From Bacilli bacterium (lineage in GTDB: Bacteria > Bacillota_I > Bacilli_A > RF39 > UBA660), in assembly GCA_028684735.1 (NCBI GenBank), contig JAQUFI010000018.1, positions 1 through 19,194 of the forward strand: a DNA stretch of 19,194 bases, written 5' to 3'. This document shows positions 8,119 through 15,745 of the stretch, piece after piece; positions within the stretch are counted from its first letter, which is position 1; each line of letters begins with the position of its first letter. The position numbers were made by a program, and so were the translations under genes. The notes beneath the pieces were generated by a model. That model had not been told where the DNA came from, ran no database searches, and saw only the letters and a list, made by a program, of their open reading frames with translations.

Positions 8119-8667
8119 CTATATCAATCTGATTTCATCTTCTAAAAAGAAGGGATGTTTTTTATCAATGCGATCATAAAATAAAATGCCATCTAAATGA
8201 TCGATTTCGTGTTGGAAAGCAATTGATAATTCTTCACGAGCACGGACTTGATATTTTTTCATATTTTCATCTAAACCTTCAACTGTTATTCTAGCATATC
8301 TTGGGATATGTCCATCAACATCACGATTAACACTTAAGCAACCCTCACCAGCATCCGCAGCAATCATTTCTTCAGAATGACTTATAATTTGAGGATTAAT
8401 CATAACATAATTATGAAATTTTCCTTCTTCATATTCATGAACAATCACAATCAATCGTTTGAGAATTTTTAGTTGAGGGAAAGCTAGTCCCATTCCGGGT
8501 CTTAAATTATACTTTTTCTCATATTCTTCAATTTGACTATAAGTTAATTGATCGATCATTCTTTGAACTAATTTTTTTTCTTCCTTAGTTAAAGGTTCAG
8601 TTATATCAACACTTTTTTGTCTTAATATTTTGTTTGATTCATCTAATATTTCTAATTCTTTAAACAT
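8119..8667 (-). CDS. def: Peptide deformylase
   Basis: Metal-dependent enzyme that removes the N-formyl group from nascent proteins. All three family motifs are present: motif 1 GMGLAFPQ (about 58-65, Phe where Ala is common), motif 2 EGCLSV with the metal-binding Cys, and motif 3 HEIDHL with two metal-binding His and the catalytic Glu. At 182 aa, with an insertion between motifs 1 and 2 and a long N-terminus, it fits the Gram-positive (type 2) class. The ATG at 8667 follows GAGGTGG. The arylsulfotransferase gene starts 8 bases after its stop. No convincing promoter lies between it and the upstream YjcZ-like gene's terminator (only about 33 bases), so readthrough may feed it. Confidence 0.95.
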   Translation of the reverse strand: MFKELEILDESNKILRQKSVDITEPLTKEEKKLVQRMIDQLTYSQIEEYEKKYNLRPGMGLAFPQLKILKRLIVIVHEYEEGKFHNYVMINPQIISHSEEMIAADAGEGCLSVNRDVDGHIPRYARITVEGLDENMKKYQVRAREELSIAFQHEIDHLDGILFYDRIDKKHPFFLEDEIRLI

Positions 8668-8700
8668 ATAACCACCTCTACCATTTTAACATAAATAATG

Positions 8701-8725
8701 AAAAAAAGGAAGATATCTTCCTTTT
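8701..8725 (-). terminator. Terminator of the YjcZ-like gene
   Basis: A perfect 22-base palindrome (AAAAGGAAGAT then ATCTTCCTTTT, 8704-8725) continues into three more A residues on plus (8701-8703), which lengthen the T-run of the minus-strand transcript. The gene's TAA stop (8724-8726) overlaps the stem. Confidence 0.75.
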
Positions 8726-8891
8726 ATTGAACCCAACTACGAGCTCCAATAATAATTACCAGTAATATAAATAATACTAAGACAATTGCAGCACTATAAC
8801 CTCCACCATAACCTCCGCCATAACCAACGTTTTGACCACAAGGATTGCAGCAAGGATTATTGTATGCTCCATAACCTCCATAATAGTACAT
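8724..8891 (-). CDS. YjcZ-family small Gly/Tyr-rich membrane protein, 55 aa
   Basis: A 55-codon gene with ATG at 8891 and a strong GGAGG ribosome site. The product starts MYYYGGYGAYNN, has a short Cys-containing stretch (PCCNPC), two GYGGG repeats (about 23-32), then one hydrophobic helix SAAIVLVLFILLVIIIGA and the end RSWVQ. That layout, a Gly/Tyr-rich head with a single C-terminal membrane helix, is the hallmark of the YjcZ family of Bacillus spore-associated proteins. The molecular role is unknown. Its presence hints at a sporulating ancestor or a conserved envelope use, but does not prove sporulation. It has its own terminator and lies divergent from the SEDS gene. Confidence 0.88.
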   Translation of the reverse strand: MYYYGGYGAYNNPCCNPCGQNVGYGGGYGGGYSAAIVLVLFILLVIIIGARSWVQ

Positions 8892-9027
8892 AATTTTCCC
8901 TCCTATCTAGTCATAATATATTATTATAAAAATAAGGTTTTGTTAATATAAATAACCCATATTCTAGTTTTTAATCTTTAATTTTTATATATAATATGTT
9001 ATTATATAATATGTAAGGTGATAAAAT

Positions 9028-10212
9028 ATGAAACAACTAATTCGCAAATTTAAAGACAATCTTAAAGATATGGATAAGATATTGTTAGTGACCGTTATTA
9101 TAATGGTTTTATATGGTTTATTTAATATTTTAACGGCTTCTAGTCGTGAATCAGTTGTTAAATATGATAATAGTATTTACTTTTATTTTAAACAACACGG
9201 AATTATGCTTTCAATTTCGTTAATCGGAAGCCTGATTATTATTAATTTTCCTACCAAATATTATCGATTACTCGCACCCTTTGGGCTATTTATTATTTTA
9301 GCGTTACTTTTTTATACAGCTTTTTGGGGTGAAATAATTAGAGGTAGTCGTAATTGGATTAAAATATTTGGTTTTCAATTTCAACCGAGTGAGTTTGCAA
9401 AACCAATCTTGCTTGTCTCTATAGCCATTTTCTTTGAAATGTTTAATAAAGTTTTTAAAAGTACTGATCTTAAAAAGAAATATGGGATAATCTTTGGCGT
9501 TATATGGGGAATTGCTTTAGCTATGGCCATTTTCATTTCTCTTCAAAAAGACTTTGGAACCATGGTTATTATAATGTTTATTTTTGGAATAATGTATATT
9601 TCTAGCCCTATTAGTATTACGGATAAAGTTAGATCAATGATTACGATGTTTATTATTGGCGTTTTGGGAATTGGGGTTATTTACCTCAATACTGGCAAAA
9701 TCTTTAGTCATGAACAATTAGAGCGTTTAAATGAATTTCATCAACCTTGTCAAAACTATGAATCAGGTGGCTATCAAATATGCAATGGGTTTATTGCTTT
9801 GAATGATGGGGGTTTAATGGGTTTAGGAATAGGTGATAGTAAACAAAAATATTCGTATATTCCTGATCCTCATACTGATTCAGTCTTTGCTATTATTGGA
9901 GAAGAGTTAGGTTTGTTAAAAAGTAGTTTAATTTTTATAGGTTATATAATTATCTTATATCGTATTTTAAAAATAGCTTCTAAATCTAATACCCTTCGTG
10001 GAAGATATATTTGTATAGGGGTAGCTACTTATCTTTTTATTCATGTATTTATTAACTTAGGTGGTGTCTTAGCGGTTATCCCATTTACTGGAGTACCATT
10101 ACCATTCTTTAGTTATGGTGGAACCTTTACGATATCATTATTATGTTCAATTGCTATTGTCGAACGAGTTAGTATAGAAAATAAAAATAAAAAAATAAAA
10201 GTAAAAGTATAA
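9028..10212 (+). CDS. SEDS-family peptidoglycan glycosyltransferase (FtsW/SpoVE-like)
   Basis: A polytopic SEDS protein, 394 aa, that polymerises lipid II into glycan strands with a partner class B PBP. Motifs: GSRNWI and QPSEFAKP (about 106-126), KDFGTM (about 174-179), the functional loop NDGGLMGLGIGDSKQKYSYI with PDPHTDSVFAIIGEELG (about 259-294), where Asp284 matches the catalytic Asp, and FINLGGVLAVIPFTGVPLPF plus FSYGGT (about 341-366). The INLGGV and IIGEELG forms favour FtsW/SpoVE over RodA. Two Cys (241 and 252) lie in the extracellular loop before the catalytic motif. The ATG at 9028 follows AAGGTGAT; TATAAT sequences at 8990 and 9005 are possible -10 elements. No partner PBP is in the window. 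Confidence 0.92.
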   Translation: MKQLIRKFKDNLKDMDKILLVTVIIMVLYGLFNILTASSRESVVKYDNSIYFYFKQHGIMLSISLIGSLIIINFPTKYYRLLAPFGLFIILALLFYTAFWGEIIRGSRNWIKIFGFQFQPSEFAKPILLVSIAIFFEMFNKVFKSTDLKKKYGIIFGVIWGIALAMAIFISLQKDFGTMVIIMFIFGIMYISSPISITDKVRSMITMFIIGVLGIGVIYLNTGKIFSHEQLERLNEFHQPCQNYESGGYQICNGFIALNDGGLMGLGIGDSKQKYSYIPDPHTDSVFAIIGEELGLLKSSLIFIGYIIILYRILKIASKSNTLRGRYICIGVATYLFIHVFINLGGVLAVIPFTGVPLPFFSYGGTFTISLLCSIAIVERVSIENKNKKIKVKV

Positions 10213-10259
10213 AAGGGTTTTAATAATTAGAAAAGATATATTAATAATGAGGTGATGTT

Positions 10260-10859
10260 ATGAAAAAAATCATTATTAGTATCTTTTTTATTTTTATTGT
10301 AATTTTAAGTACTTTTTTAATTAAAGAAAAGGAAGTTCCAACGATTGATAACACAATTAAAGTAGAAATAAAAGGTTCTGTTAAGAGACCAGGAGTATAT
10401 CAATTAAAAGAGAATAGTCGGGTTCAAGATTTAATCGATATCAGTGGTGGTCTAACTAAAGAGGCTAATATTAGTATTATTAATCTTAGTAAAAAGTTAG
10501 AAGATGAAATGGTTATTATTATTTATAATCAAGAAGAAATAAAGGAAATGGTTAGTGGAAATACTAGCATTAAATATATCGAAAAAGAATGTGTTTGCCC
10601 AATCTTAGAAAACGATGGATGCTTTAACGAGTATCTAACGAATGAAGAAAGTATTATAAATGAAACAGGAAAAATAGCTCTAAACACGGCAACATTTGAA
10701 GAATTATTGACTTTACCAGGGATTGGTAATACTAAAGCTAATGATATTATTAAATATCGGGAAGAAATTGGTGGTTTTAAAAACATTGAGGAGATCATGA
10801 ATATTAAAGGTATAGGTAAAGCTACTTATGAAAAGTTCAAAGATTATCTTACTCTTTAG
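10260..10859 (+). CDS. comEA: ComEA, DNA receptor for transformation
   Basis: A membrane-anchored DNA-binding protein that holds incoming double-stranded DNA outside the membrane and passes it to ComEC. Length is 199 aa. Residues 3-21 are a signal anchor. A SLBB-type domain covers about 34-90 (VEIKGSVKRPGVYQLKENSR). A linker with Cys at 111, 113 and 121 follows, then the C-terminal tandem helix-hairpin-helix (about 138-199) with LNTATFEELLTLPGIGNTKA and IKGIGKATYEKF. The ATG follows GAGGTGAT. Its 3' end overlaps comEC by 32 bases, which implies one transcript and coupled translation. Order comEA-comEC is the usual Bacillota arrangement; no comEB is present between them. Confidence 0.95.
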   Translation: MKKIIISIFFIFIVILSTFLIKEKEVPTIDNTIKVEIKGSVKRPGVYQLKENSRVQDLIDISGGLTKEANISIINLSKKLEDEMVIIIYNQEEIKEMVSGNTSIKYIEKECVCPILENDGCFNEYLTNEESIINETGKIALNTATFEELLTLPGIGNTKANDIIKYREEIGGFKNIEEIMNIKGIGKATYEKFKDYLTL

Positions 10860-12873
10860 TGTCTTGGTGAGTGGATATACTTGGTATATAGTTAAAAATA
10901 ATATTTATCATACTGATTATCGTGTTGATAGTAAGAAAGTAACAGGTTATATCGATAATATTAAAAAAAGTGATAATAAAACAACTATTATATTAAAAAA
11001 CAAAGAAAAAATTTTAATCAATTATTATGAACCTATTTCATTAGAAAGTGGGGATTATATTGAAGTTGAAGGAATATTTACAAAACCCTCCGCAAATAGT
11101 GTCTTTTCTTTGTTTAATTATCGTCATTATTTATTAAGTCAAAGAATCTATTGGATTATTAAAGAACCTAAAATAACAAAATTAAAAAATAATACATCTT
11201 TTTTTTATCAATTAAAAAACAAAGTTATTAATAAAATTGATAGTCTTGGTAATCCATATATAAAAACTTTTATCCTTGGCGATATCAATGAGATTGACGA
11301 TGAAGTTATTACAAGTTACCAATTAAATGGAACCATTCATATTTTTTCAGTCTCGGGTACTCATATAACCTTATTATCCTTTATTCTATTAAAATTATTT
11401 AATTTAATAAGTAAAAAAGAAACAATTAATTATCTATTAGTAACAATTGTTTTATCATTTTATCTTTTTTTGACATCATTCTCACCACCTGTTACCAGGT
11501 CAGTATTAATGTTTAGTTTATTAACCTTTAAAAAACAATTTAAAGTTAATATCAGTACGTTAGATATCTTAATACTAATTGGATTTTTACTATTACTAAT
11601 CAATCCTTATTATGTTTATCACTTAGGCTTTAAATTTAGTTTTATTATTAGTTTTTATCTAATTCTTTTTCAAAAGTTTATCGCTAATTACAAGAATTAT
11701 TTTATTCAATTATTTATGGTTTCTTTGGTTGCTTTTTTAGCAAGTATTCCACTAATGATAAATAATTTTTTTTATATTAGCTTATTAACACCCATTTTTA
11801 ATATATTTTTTGTTCCTTTAGTATCAGTTATCATTTTCCCTTTGTCTTTAATAACCTTTATCTTTCCTTTTTTATTGCCACTATTTAATCTATCGATTAC
11901 TATTTTAGAAAGTCTATCTTTGATGTGTTCTAAAGTAACTTACTTAAACATTATTTTAAAAGATGTACCCATGTATATTTATTTCTTATATTACTTATTG
12001 ATTACCTATGTTTTATACCAAATGAATAAACAAAAATTTAGAGCTATATTATTAGTAGTCATAGTAATTTTTATTCATACGAATCTTAACTATTTAAACT
12101 TTAATCCAACCTTAACGATGATTGATGTTGGTCAAGGAGATAGTTTATTAATCACCCTATCTCATAATAAAGGCAATATTATGATTGATACAGGAGGAAT
12201 TCAAAATTTTTATGGAACTAATAATTATAGTATCGCAACCGCAACGACGATTCCTTATTTAAAGTCAAGCGGTATTAAAAAAATTGATTATTTAGTCTTA
12301 ACGCATGGGGATTATGATCATATGGGTGAAGCAATTAATTTAGTAGAAAACTTTAAAACAGAAAATGTTATATTCAATTGTAATGAATTTAATGAACTAG
12401 AACAGTCTTTAATAGAAGTATTAGATAAAAAGAATATTAAATATTATTCATGTATTAAAGAATTAAATATAGATAAGTATAAATTACAGTTTTTAAAAAC
12501 AAAAGAATATTATAATGAAAATAACAACTCTAATGTAATTTATTTTCATTATAATAATTATAAATTCTTATTTATGGGTGATGCTGGAGTAGATAAAGAA
12601 AAAGATATTTTAGAAAAATGTAATTTAACTGATATAGATTTCTTAAAAGTGGGTCATCATGGATCAAATACAAGTAGCAGTGAAGAATTTATTAATAGTG
12701 TTAATCCTAAATATAGTTTGATATCAGTAGGTAAAAATAATAGATATGGGCATCCAAAAGAATCAGTATTAGATACTTTATTTAATTCTAAAATATATAG
12801 AACAGATCAAGATGGCAGTATAGAGATAAAATTAAATGAAAATGGATATAAAATTAAAACATGTAGTTCATAG
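10828..12873 (+). CDS. comEC: ComEC/Rec2 DNA uptake channel, full length
   Basis: Inner-membrane channel that brings single-stranded DNA into the cell during transformation. The 681-aa protein has an N-terminal membrane helix (about 4-22), an OB-like DUF4131 domain (about 36-112), the Competence domain with many helices (about 140-400; HIFSVSGTHITLL at 171-183, SFSPPVTRSVLM at 217-228), and a C-terminal metallo-beta-lactamase-like domain from about 427. That last domain has DVGQGDS (433-439), IDTGG, THGDYDH (492-498), MGDAG (583-587) and VGHHGS (608-613), so the metal-binding set looks complete. The ATG at 10828 overlaps comEA by 32 bases and gives a sensible first helix; TTG 10864 and GTG 10867 are alternatives. 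The gene appears intact. Two partial copies of its 3' end lie downstream. Confidence 0.93.
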   Translation: MKSSKIILLFSVLVSGYTWYIVKNNIYHTDYRVDSKKVTGYIDNIKKSDNKTTIILKNKEKILINYYEPISLESGDYIEVEGIFTKPSANSVFSLFNYRHYLLSQRIYWIIKEPKITKLKNNTSFFYQLKNKVINKIDSLGNPYIKTFILGDINEIDDEVITSYQLNGTIHIFSVSGTHITLLSFILLKLFNLISKKETINYLLVTIVLSFYLFLTSFSPPVTRSVLMFSLLTFKKQFKVNISTLDILILIGFLLLLINPYYVYHLGFKFSFIISFYLILFQKFIANYKNYFIQLFMVSLVAFLASIPLMINNFFYISLLTPIFNIFFVPLVSVIIFPLSLITFIFPFLLPLFNLSITILESLSLMCSKVTYLNIILKDVPMYIYFLYYLLITYVLYQMNKQKFRAILLVVIVIFIHTNLNYLNFNPTLTMIDVGQGDSLLITLSHNKGNIMIDTGGIQNFYGTNNYSIATATTIPYLKSSGIKKIDYLVLTHGDYDHMGEAINLVENFKTENVIFNCNEFNELEQSLIEVLDKKNIKYYSCIKELNIDKYKLQFLKTKEYYNENNNSNVIYFHYNNYKFLFMGDAGVDKEKDILEKCNLTDIDFLKVGHHGSNTSSSEEFINSVNPKYSLISVGKNNRYGHPKESVLDTLFNSKIYRTDQDGSIEIKLNENGYKIKTCSS

Positions 12874-13181
12874 AAAGGAGCAAGATATAAATTAATTATC
12901 AAAGAAAAATCAAACATAGTTGATTTTGTAAAAAAACCTATTTTGATTAAGAATAATAATTATGAATATAATTGTTTTGTAGTTATAGAATTAAAAGTAA
13001 CTGAATTAAAGAAAGAACATATAGGTCAAATACAAGTATATATGAACTATATTGATACTAATCTAAAAAAAATAATCAGGATAAAACAATAGGTATAATT
13101 ATTTGCAAAAAAGATAATAAATACGTTATTGAATATTGCAGTGATAATAAAATTATAGCAAGAGAATATGAATTAGCGTGA
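12874..13181 (+). pseudogene. Remnant of a PDDEXK nuclease (DUF1016/YhcG-like), C-terminal part only
   Basis: From about 12955 the frame continuing after the comEC stop reads NYEYNCFVVIELKVTELKKE then HIGQIQVYMNYID, which I recognise as the nuclease core of the YhcG/DUF1016 PDDEXK family (ELK carries catalytic residues). After an A-run near 13065-13072 the match moves to another frame: QDKTIGIIICKKDNKYVIEY then CSDNKIIAREYELA and TGA at 13179-13181. So there is a frameshift, and roughly the N-terminal two thirds of the usual protein is missing. GAAAGGAG at 12873-12880 looks like a ribosome site but no ATG follows it. Intact members are found in defence or mobile-element settings; this one is dead. 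The segment 12874-12954 matches nothing I recognise. Confidence 0.75.
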
Positions 13182-13187
13182 TATAAT
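13179..13187 (+). promoter_or_regulatory. Extended -10 promoter for the alpha/beta hydrolase gene
   Basis: TGATATAAT at 13179-13187 is a perfect TGn-TATAAT extended -10 located 19 bases before the ATG at 13207. No clear -35 is seen, as is common for extended -10 promoters. The TGA also serves as the stop of the nuclease remnant. The predicted 5' leader is short but includes AGGATGTG as ribosome site. Confidence 0.5.
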
Positions 13188-13206
13188 GGTTATAGGATGT
13201 GAAACT

Positions 13207-13950
13207 ATGGAAGAAAAAACATTTTATTCAACTTATAATAATTATAAGTTATGTGGCGTTTTAAATAAGGTTAATGGTGATAATGAAATCGTTGTTATAT
13301 GTCATGCAAGAACAAGTAGCAAAGACTCTAGGCCGACAACTAAACTTGCTAATAGGCTTACAGAAAATAAGATAAATAATTTTAGATTTGATTTTATTTC
13401 TTGTGGTGAATCTGATGGTGATTATAATGAATATACAATTACAAATATGTTAACGAATTTAAATGATACTTTAGCATTGCTAAAAGAAAAATATAATTTT
13501 GAAAACTTTATTCTTATTGGATGTAGCATGGGTGGAAGAATAGTATCATTAGTTGATACCAATAAATTTAATATAAATAAAATAATATTATGGTATGGAG
13601 CAATTGATTATGGTAGAGGATTACTAAATATTCCTAGTAAGAAAGAAAAACAAGCAAAGAAAAATGGCTATTATCCAATAAACAATGGATGGAAACTAAG
13701 TTATGAATATTTTGTTGATGAAAGAAAATATCGTTCTTATAAAACATTATCTAAATTAAGTGTTCCATTATTATTTGTCCACGGAACATTTGATCCATAC
13801 GTTACCTATAAATCATCAGTAAATACTTCTAAAAAATGTAAAAATGCTAAATTAGTTTTAATAAATGGTGGGGATCATGGTTTTCATAATGAAGAACATA
13901 TGAATATAGCTTTAGATAAAACTATATCTTTTATAATTAATAATAATTAA
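13207..13950 (+). CDS. Alpha/beta hydrolase (serine esterase-like)
   Basis: A soluble alpha/beta-hydrolase of 247 aa, resembling the esterase group that includes cinnamoyl/feruloyl esterases. Visible: oxyanion region VICHARTSSKDSRPTTKLAN (about 30-49), RFDFISCGESDGD (about 60-72), nucleophile elbow IGCSMGG with Ser107 (104-110), acid in VHGTFDPYV with Asp196, and GGDHGF with His224. The triad is complete, so it is probably active; the substrate is not predictable. ATG 13207 is preferred because AGGATGTG lies just before it; ATG 13186 overlaps the likely -10. The gene has its own promoter and terminator and lies between comEC and a broken copy of the comEC 3' end, so it appears to be cargo. 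Confidence 0.88.
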   Translation: MEEKTFYSTYNNYKLCGVLNKVNGDNEIVVICHARTSSKDSRPTTKLANRLTENKINNFRFDFISCGESDGDYNEYTITNMLTNLNDTLALLKEKYNFENFILIGCSMGGRIVSLVDTNKFNINKIILWYGAIDYGRGLLNIPSKKEKQAKKNGYYPINNGWKLSYEYFVDERKYRSYKTLSKLSVPLLFVHGTFDPYVTYKSSVNTSKKCKNAKLVLINGGDHGFHNEEHMNIALDKTISFIINNN

Positions 13951-13953
13951 GTG

Positions 13954-13986
13954 AAAAGAAATATAAAAAAAGTATTTCTTTTTTAT
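13954..13986 (+). terminator. Terminator after the hydrolase gene
   Basis: AAAAGAAATA (13954-13963) pairs with TATTTCTTTT (13973-13982) around an A-rich 9-base loop and is followed by more Ts. It lies just 3 bases after the stop codon. Confidence 0.65.
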
Positions 13987-14009
13987 TTAAAATTAAAGAT
14001 TATTTATTC

Positions 14010-14401
14010 GTATGACTAACAACATATCACCACATGGAGATGCAGATCATATAGGATAAGCAATTCACTTAGTAGAGAACTTTAAAGTTGAGAATGTCAT
14101 TTTTAATTGCGGAGATTACAATTATTTGGGTAATATTAATTTCTTAAAAGTAGGTCATCATGGATTAAATACATCATCTACCGTTGAATTAATTAATAGT
14201 ATAAATCCTAATTATTTTTTAATAAGTGTTGGTAAGAATAATAGATATGATCATCCAAAAGAAGTAGTATTAGAAATTTTATCAAATTCAAAAATATATA
14301 GAATAGATAAAGATGGAAGTATCGAAATGAAATTAAAAAAAGATAAATATATAATAGAAACATGTGTGCCTAAAAAAGTGGTAATTATTAGTAAATACTA
14401 A
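14010..14401 (+). pseudogene. comEC: Decayed copy 2 of the comEC 3' end
   Basis: Begins near the metal-binding motif of comEC: PHGDADHIG, a TAA stop at 14057-14059 where comEC has Glu501, then AIHLVENFKVENVIFNCGDY. It then jumps in frame over about 80 codons (comEC residues about 520-600, including MGDAG) to FLKVGHHGLNTSS, LISVGKNNRYDHPKE and KIYRIDKDGSIEMKL, ending at TAA 14399-14401. By hand, 54 of 75 residues in the final segment match intact ComEC. There is no membrane domain, ribosome site or upstream start, so no working protein is expected. A scrap resembling comEC codons (AAAGATTATTTA, about 13997-14008) may extend it slightly upstream with an insertion. It lies between the two cargo blocks. 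Confidence 0.88.
14363..14374 (+). repeat. Imperfect direct repeat, left copy, flanking cargo block 2
   Basis: TGTGTGCCTAAA at the 3' end of comEC copy 2 matches 15798-15809 (TGTGTGCATAAA) at 11 of 12 positions. The pair brackets the ParB-like/GNAT block. In so AT-rich a region a chance match is possible. Confidence 0.3.
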
Positions 14402-14415
14402 TTATATGATATAAT
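14387..14415 (+). promoter_or_regulatory. Inverted repeat and extended -10 before the ParB-like gene
   Basis: ATTAGTA (14387-14393) and TACTAAT (14396-14402) form an inverted repeat with a 2-base gap. Directly after comes TGATATAAT (14407-14415), the same nine bases as the extended -10 before the hydrolase gene, here 16 bases before the ATG at 14432. The repeat could be an operator. The promoter call rests on the -10 only; no good -35 is seen. Confidence 0.45.
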
Positions 14416-14431
14416 ATAATTGGTGGTAATA

Positions 14432-15409
14432 ATGAATAAATGTAATATCAATTTTATTGAACGTTTAGGTGTCGATTTTTCAAAAATCAATTCCAAAATA
14501 TATACAGAATCCGACATTAATGAAATTGTTGCAAAGTATGAAGTTCAAGGTGAAACAATTAATGATGAAGTATCTTTGGAGCATATATATGGTATGCACT
14601 CAAATATTGATGAATGCTATAGATTTCCTGAAATTCTTGATTATTTTTTTTGTGACTTAGGTGATGGTTATCACACTAGAGCAATTGGTATGCTAAAGTA
14701 TGATGACACTAATGTTATAACAGGTTTAACACATAGTTTTAAAGAAGAACCCATAAGCTTAATTGAAGCAGATAATAAAAAAAATCTTATAATGACAAAT
14801 GGCATGCATAGATTTTTGGTTTTACGATTACTATATTTGCATGCAAAAACAAAATGTAAAACTCAAGAAGAATTTAATAAACTAAAACTACAATATACCA
14901 TACCAGTAAAAAAAATAAAAGTAGATTTATTGAAAACATATTGCAAATATTTGATTGACTTATTTCAACCTGTAAGTTGTATGGATAAATACTATCATTC
15001 TATTGAGAGGTTTATTGACCAAAATAATGAAAAATATTATATGTTAAATGAAATAGTTGGTTGGAATCAATATGAAAGCAAGTATATAACAGAAACAGAA
15101 ATGCATAATTACTTAAATAGCGTTAAGGGATTAGAAAATGAGTATGATGATAATTATGACAAAACTGGAAGAAGTAAGTTAATTACTTTTAATGATGAAA
15201 AAATTTTGTTAACAGATGATGAATTAATTGAATATACAAGAAATATAATTATTAATTCTAATAAAAAAGATTTAAAAACATTACAAAATATTGCTAATAT
15301 AATTCAAAAATATGAAAGTTTTAAATGTTTTTGCCAAACATATTTTATTGATATTATTAATTTAGAAAAAAAGGAGGAAAAGCATAATGATAGTTATAAA
15401 ACAAAGTAA
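14432..15409 (+). CDS. Hypothetical protein with weak ParB/Srx-like motif
   Basis: A 325-aa cytoplasmic-looking protein I cannot place firmly. No signal or membrane segment is seen. Residues about 106-135 (EPISLIEADN, then NLIMTNGMHRFLVLRLLYLH) recall the G-x-HR turn and following helix of ParB/sulfiredoxin-fold domains, where a short beta strand precedes NG-x-HR. The rest is charged and mainly helical, with about 10 Cys residues and a Lys/Glu-rich tail. The ATG at 14432 is preferred over TTG at 14420 because GGTGGT precedes it by 4 bases. The 3' end overlaps the GNAT gene by 23 bases, so the two are translationally linked. Bounded by comEC fragments, with its own promoter: likely transferred cargo. 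Fold assignment is tentative. Confidence 0.72.
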   Translation: MNKCNINFIERLGVDFSKINSKIYTESDINEIVAKYEVQGETINDEVSLEHIYGMHSNIDECYRFPEILDYFFCDLGDGYHTRAIGMLKYDDTNVITGLTHSFKEEPISLIEADNKKNLIMTNGMHRFLVLRLLYLHAKTKCKTQEEFNKLKLQYTIPVKKIKVDLLKTYCKYLIDLFQPVSCMDKYYHSIERFIDQNNEKYYMLNEIVGWNQYESKYITETEMHNYLNSVKGLENEYDDNYDKTGRSKLITFNDEKILLTDDELIEYTRNIIINSNKKDLKTLQNIANIIQKYESFKCFCQTYFIDIINLEKKEEKHNDSYKTK

Positions 15410-15737
15410 TGTTATTAATGAAGAAAAAAATAAAATTGCCTCAAAATATGATTTTTATTATAATATATTTAATGATGATGTTTGTGTTGGATATGCTGCC
15501 ATTTCAATTAATTCCAATGATATGTTGTACATATATATTATTGATGAATATAGAGGAAATCATTTTGGAAAAGAAGTATTTAATGAATTACTAAAAGAAT
15601 TCAAAAAATATGATGTTAGTAAAATAAATATAATGGTCGATAGTAAAAATATCCAGTTTAAAAGAATAATCAGTCATAAACAAGCAGCGATAGTGCACAG
15701 AAATTCTAAACTAGAACTATATGAAGTAAAGATATAA
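15387..15737 (+). CDS. GNAT-family N-acetyltransferase, short
   Basis: A 116-aa protein with the GNAT core: a beta-rich N-terminal half (VCVGYAAISINSNDMLYIYI, 32-51), the acetyl-CoA-binding motif A DEYRGNHFGKEVFNELLKEF (53-72), and a motif B-like stretch INIMVDSKNIQFKRIISHKQ (80-99). In the R-G-x-G-x-G loop one Gly is His (RGNHFG), but the pattern is otherwise kept. It is shorter than the usual 140-170 aa and lacks part of the N-terminus. The ATG at 15387 has a strong GGAGG site and overlaps the preceding gene by 23 bases. The substrate may be a small molecule or a protein; GNAT toxins exist, but no ribbon-helix-helix antitoxin partner is seen. Confidence 0.8.
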   Translation: MIVIKQSNVINEEKNKIASKYDFYYNIFNDDVCVGYAAISINSNDMLYIYIIDEYRGNHFGKEVFNELLKEFKKYDVSKINIMVDSKNIQFKRIISHKQAAIVHRNSKLELYEVKI

Positions 15738-15745
15738 TTAGTTAT

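Noticed and set aside
14126..14401. A separate 91-codon frame (TTG start) that looks like a small metallo-beta-lactamase-type protein
   Set aside because: It is the end of comEC copy 2, has no ribosome site, and lacks the HxDxDH and MGDAG motifs.
14432..15737. Toxin-antitoxin pair of the GNAT-toxin type
   Set aside because: The partner is 325 aa and not a ribbon-helix-helix antitoxin, and the GNAT is shorter than known toxins of this class.
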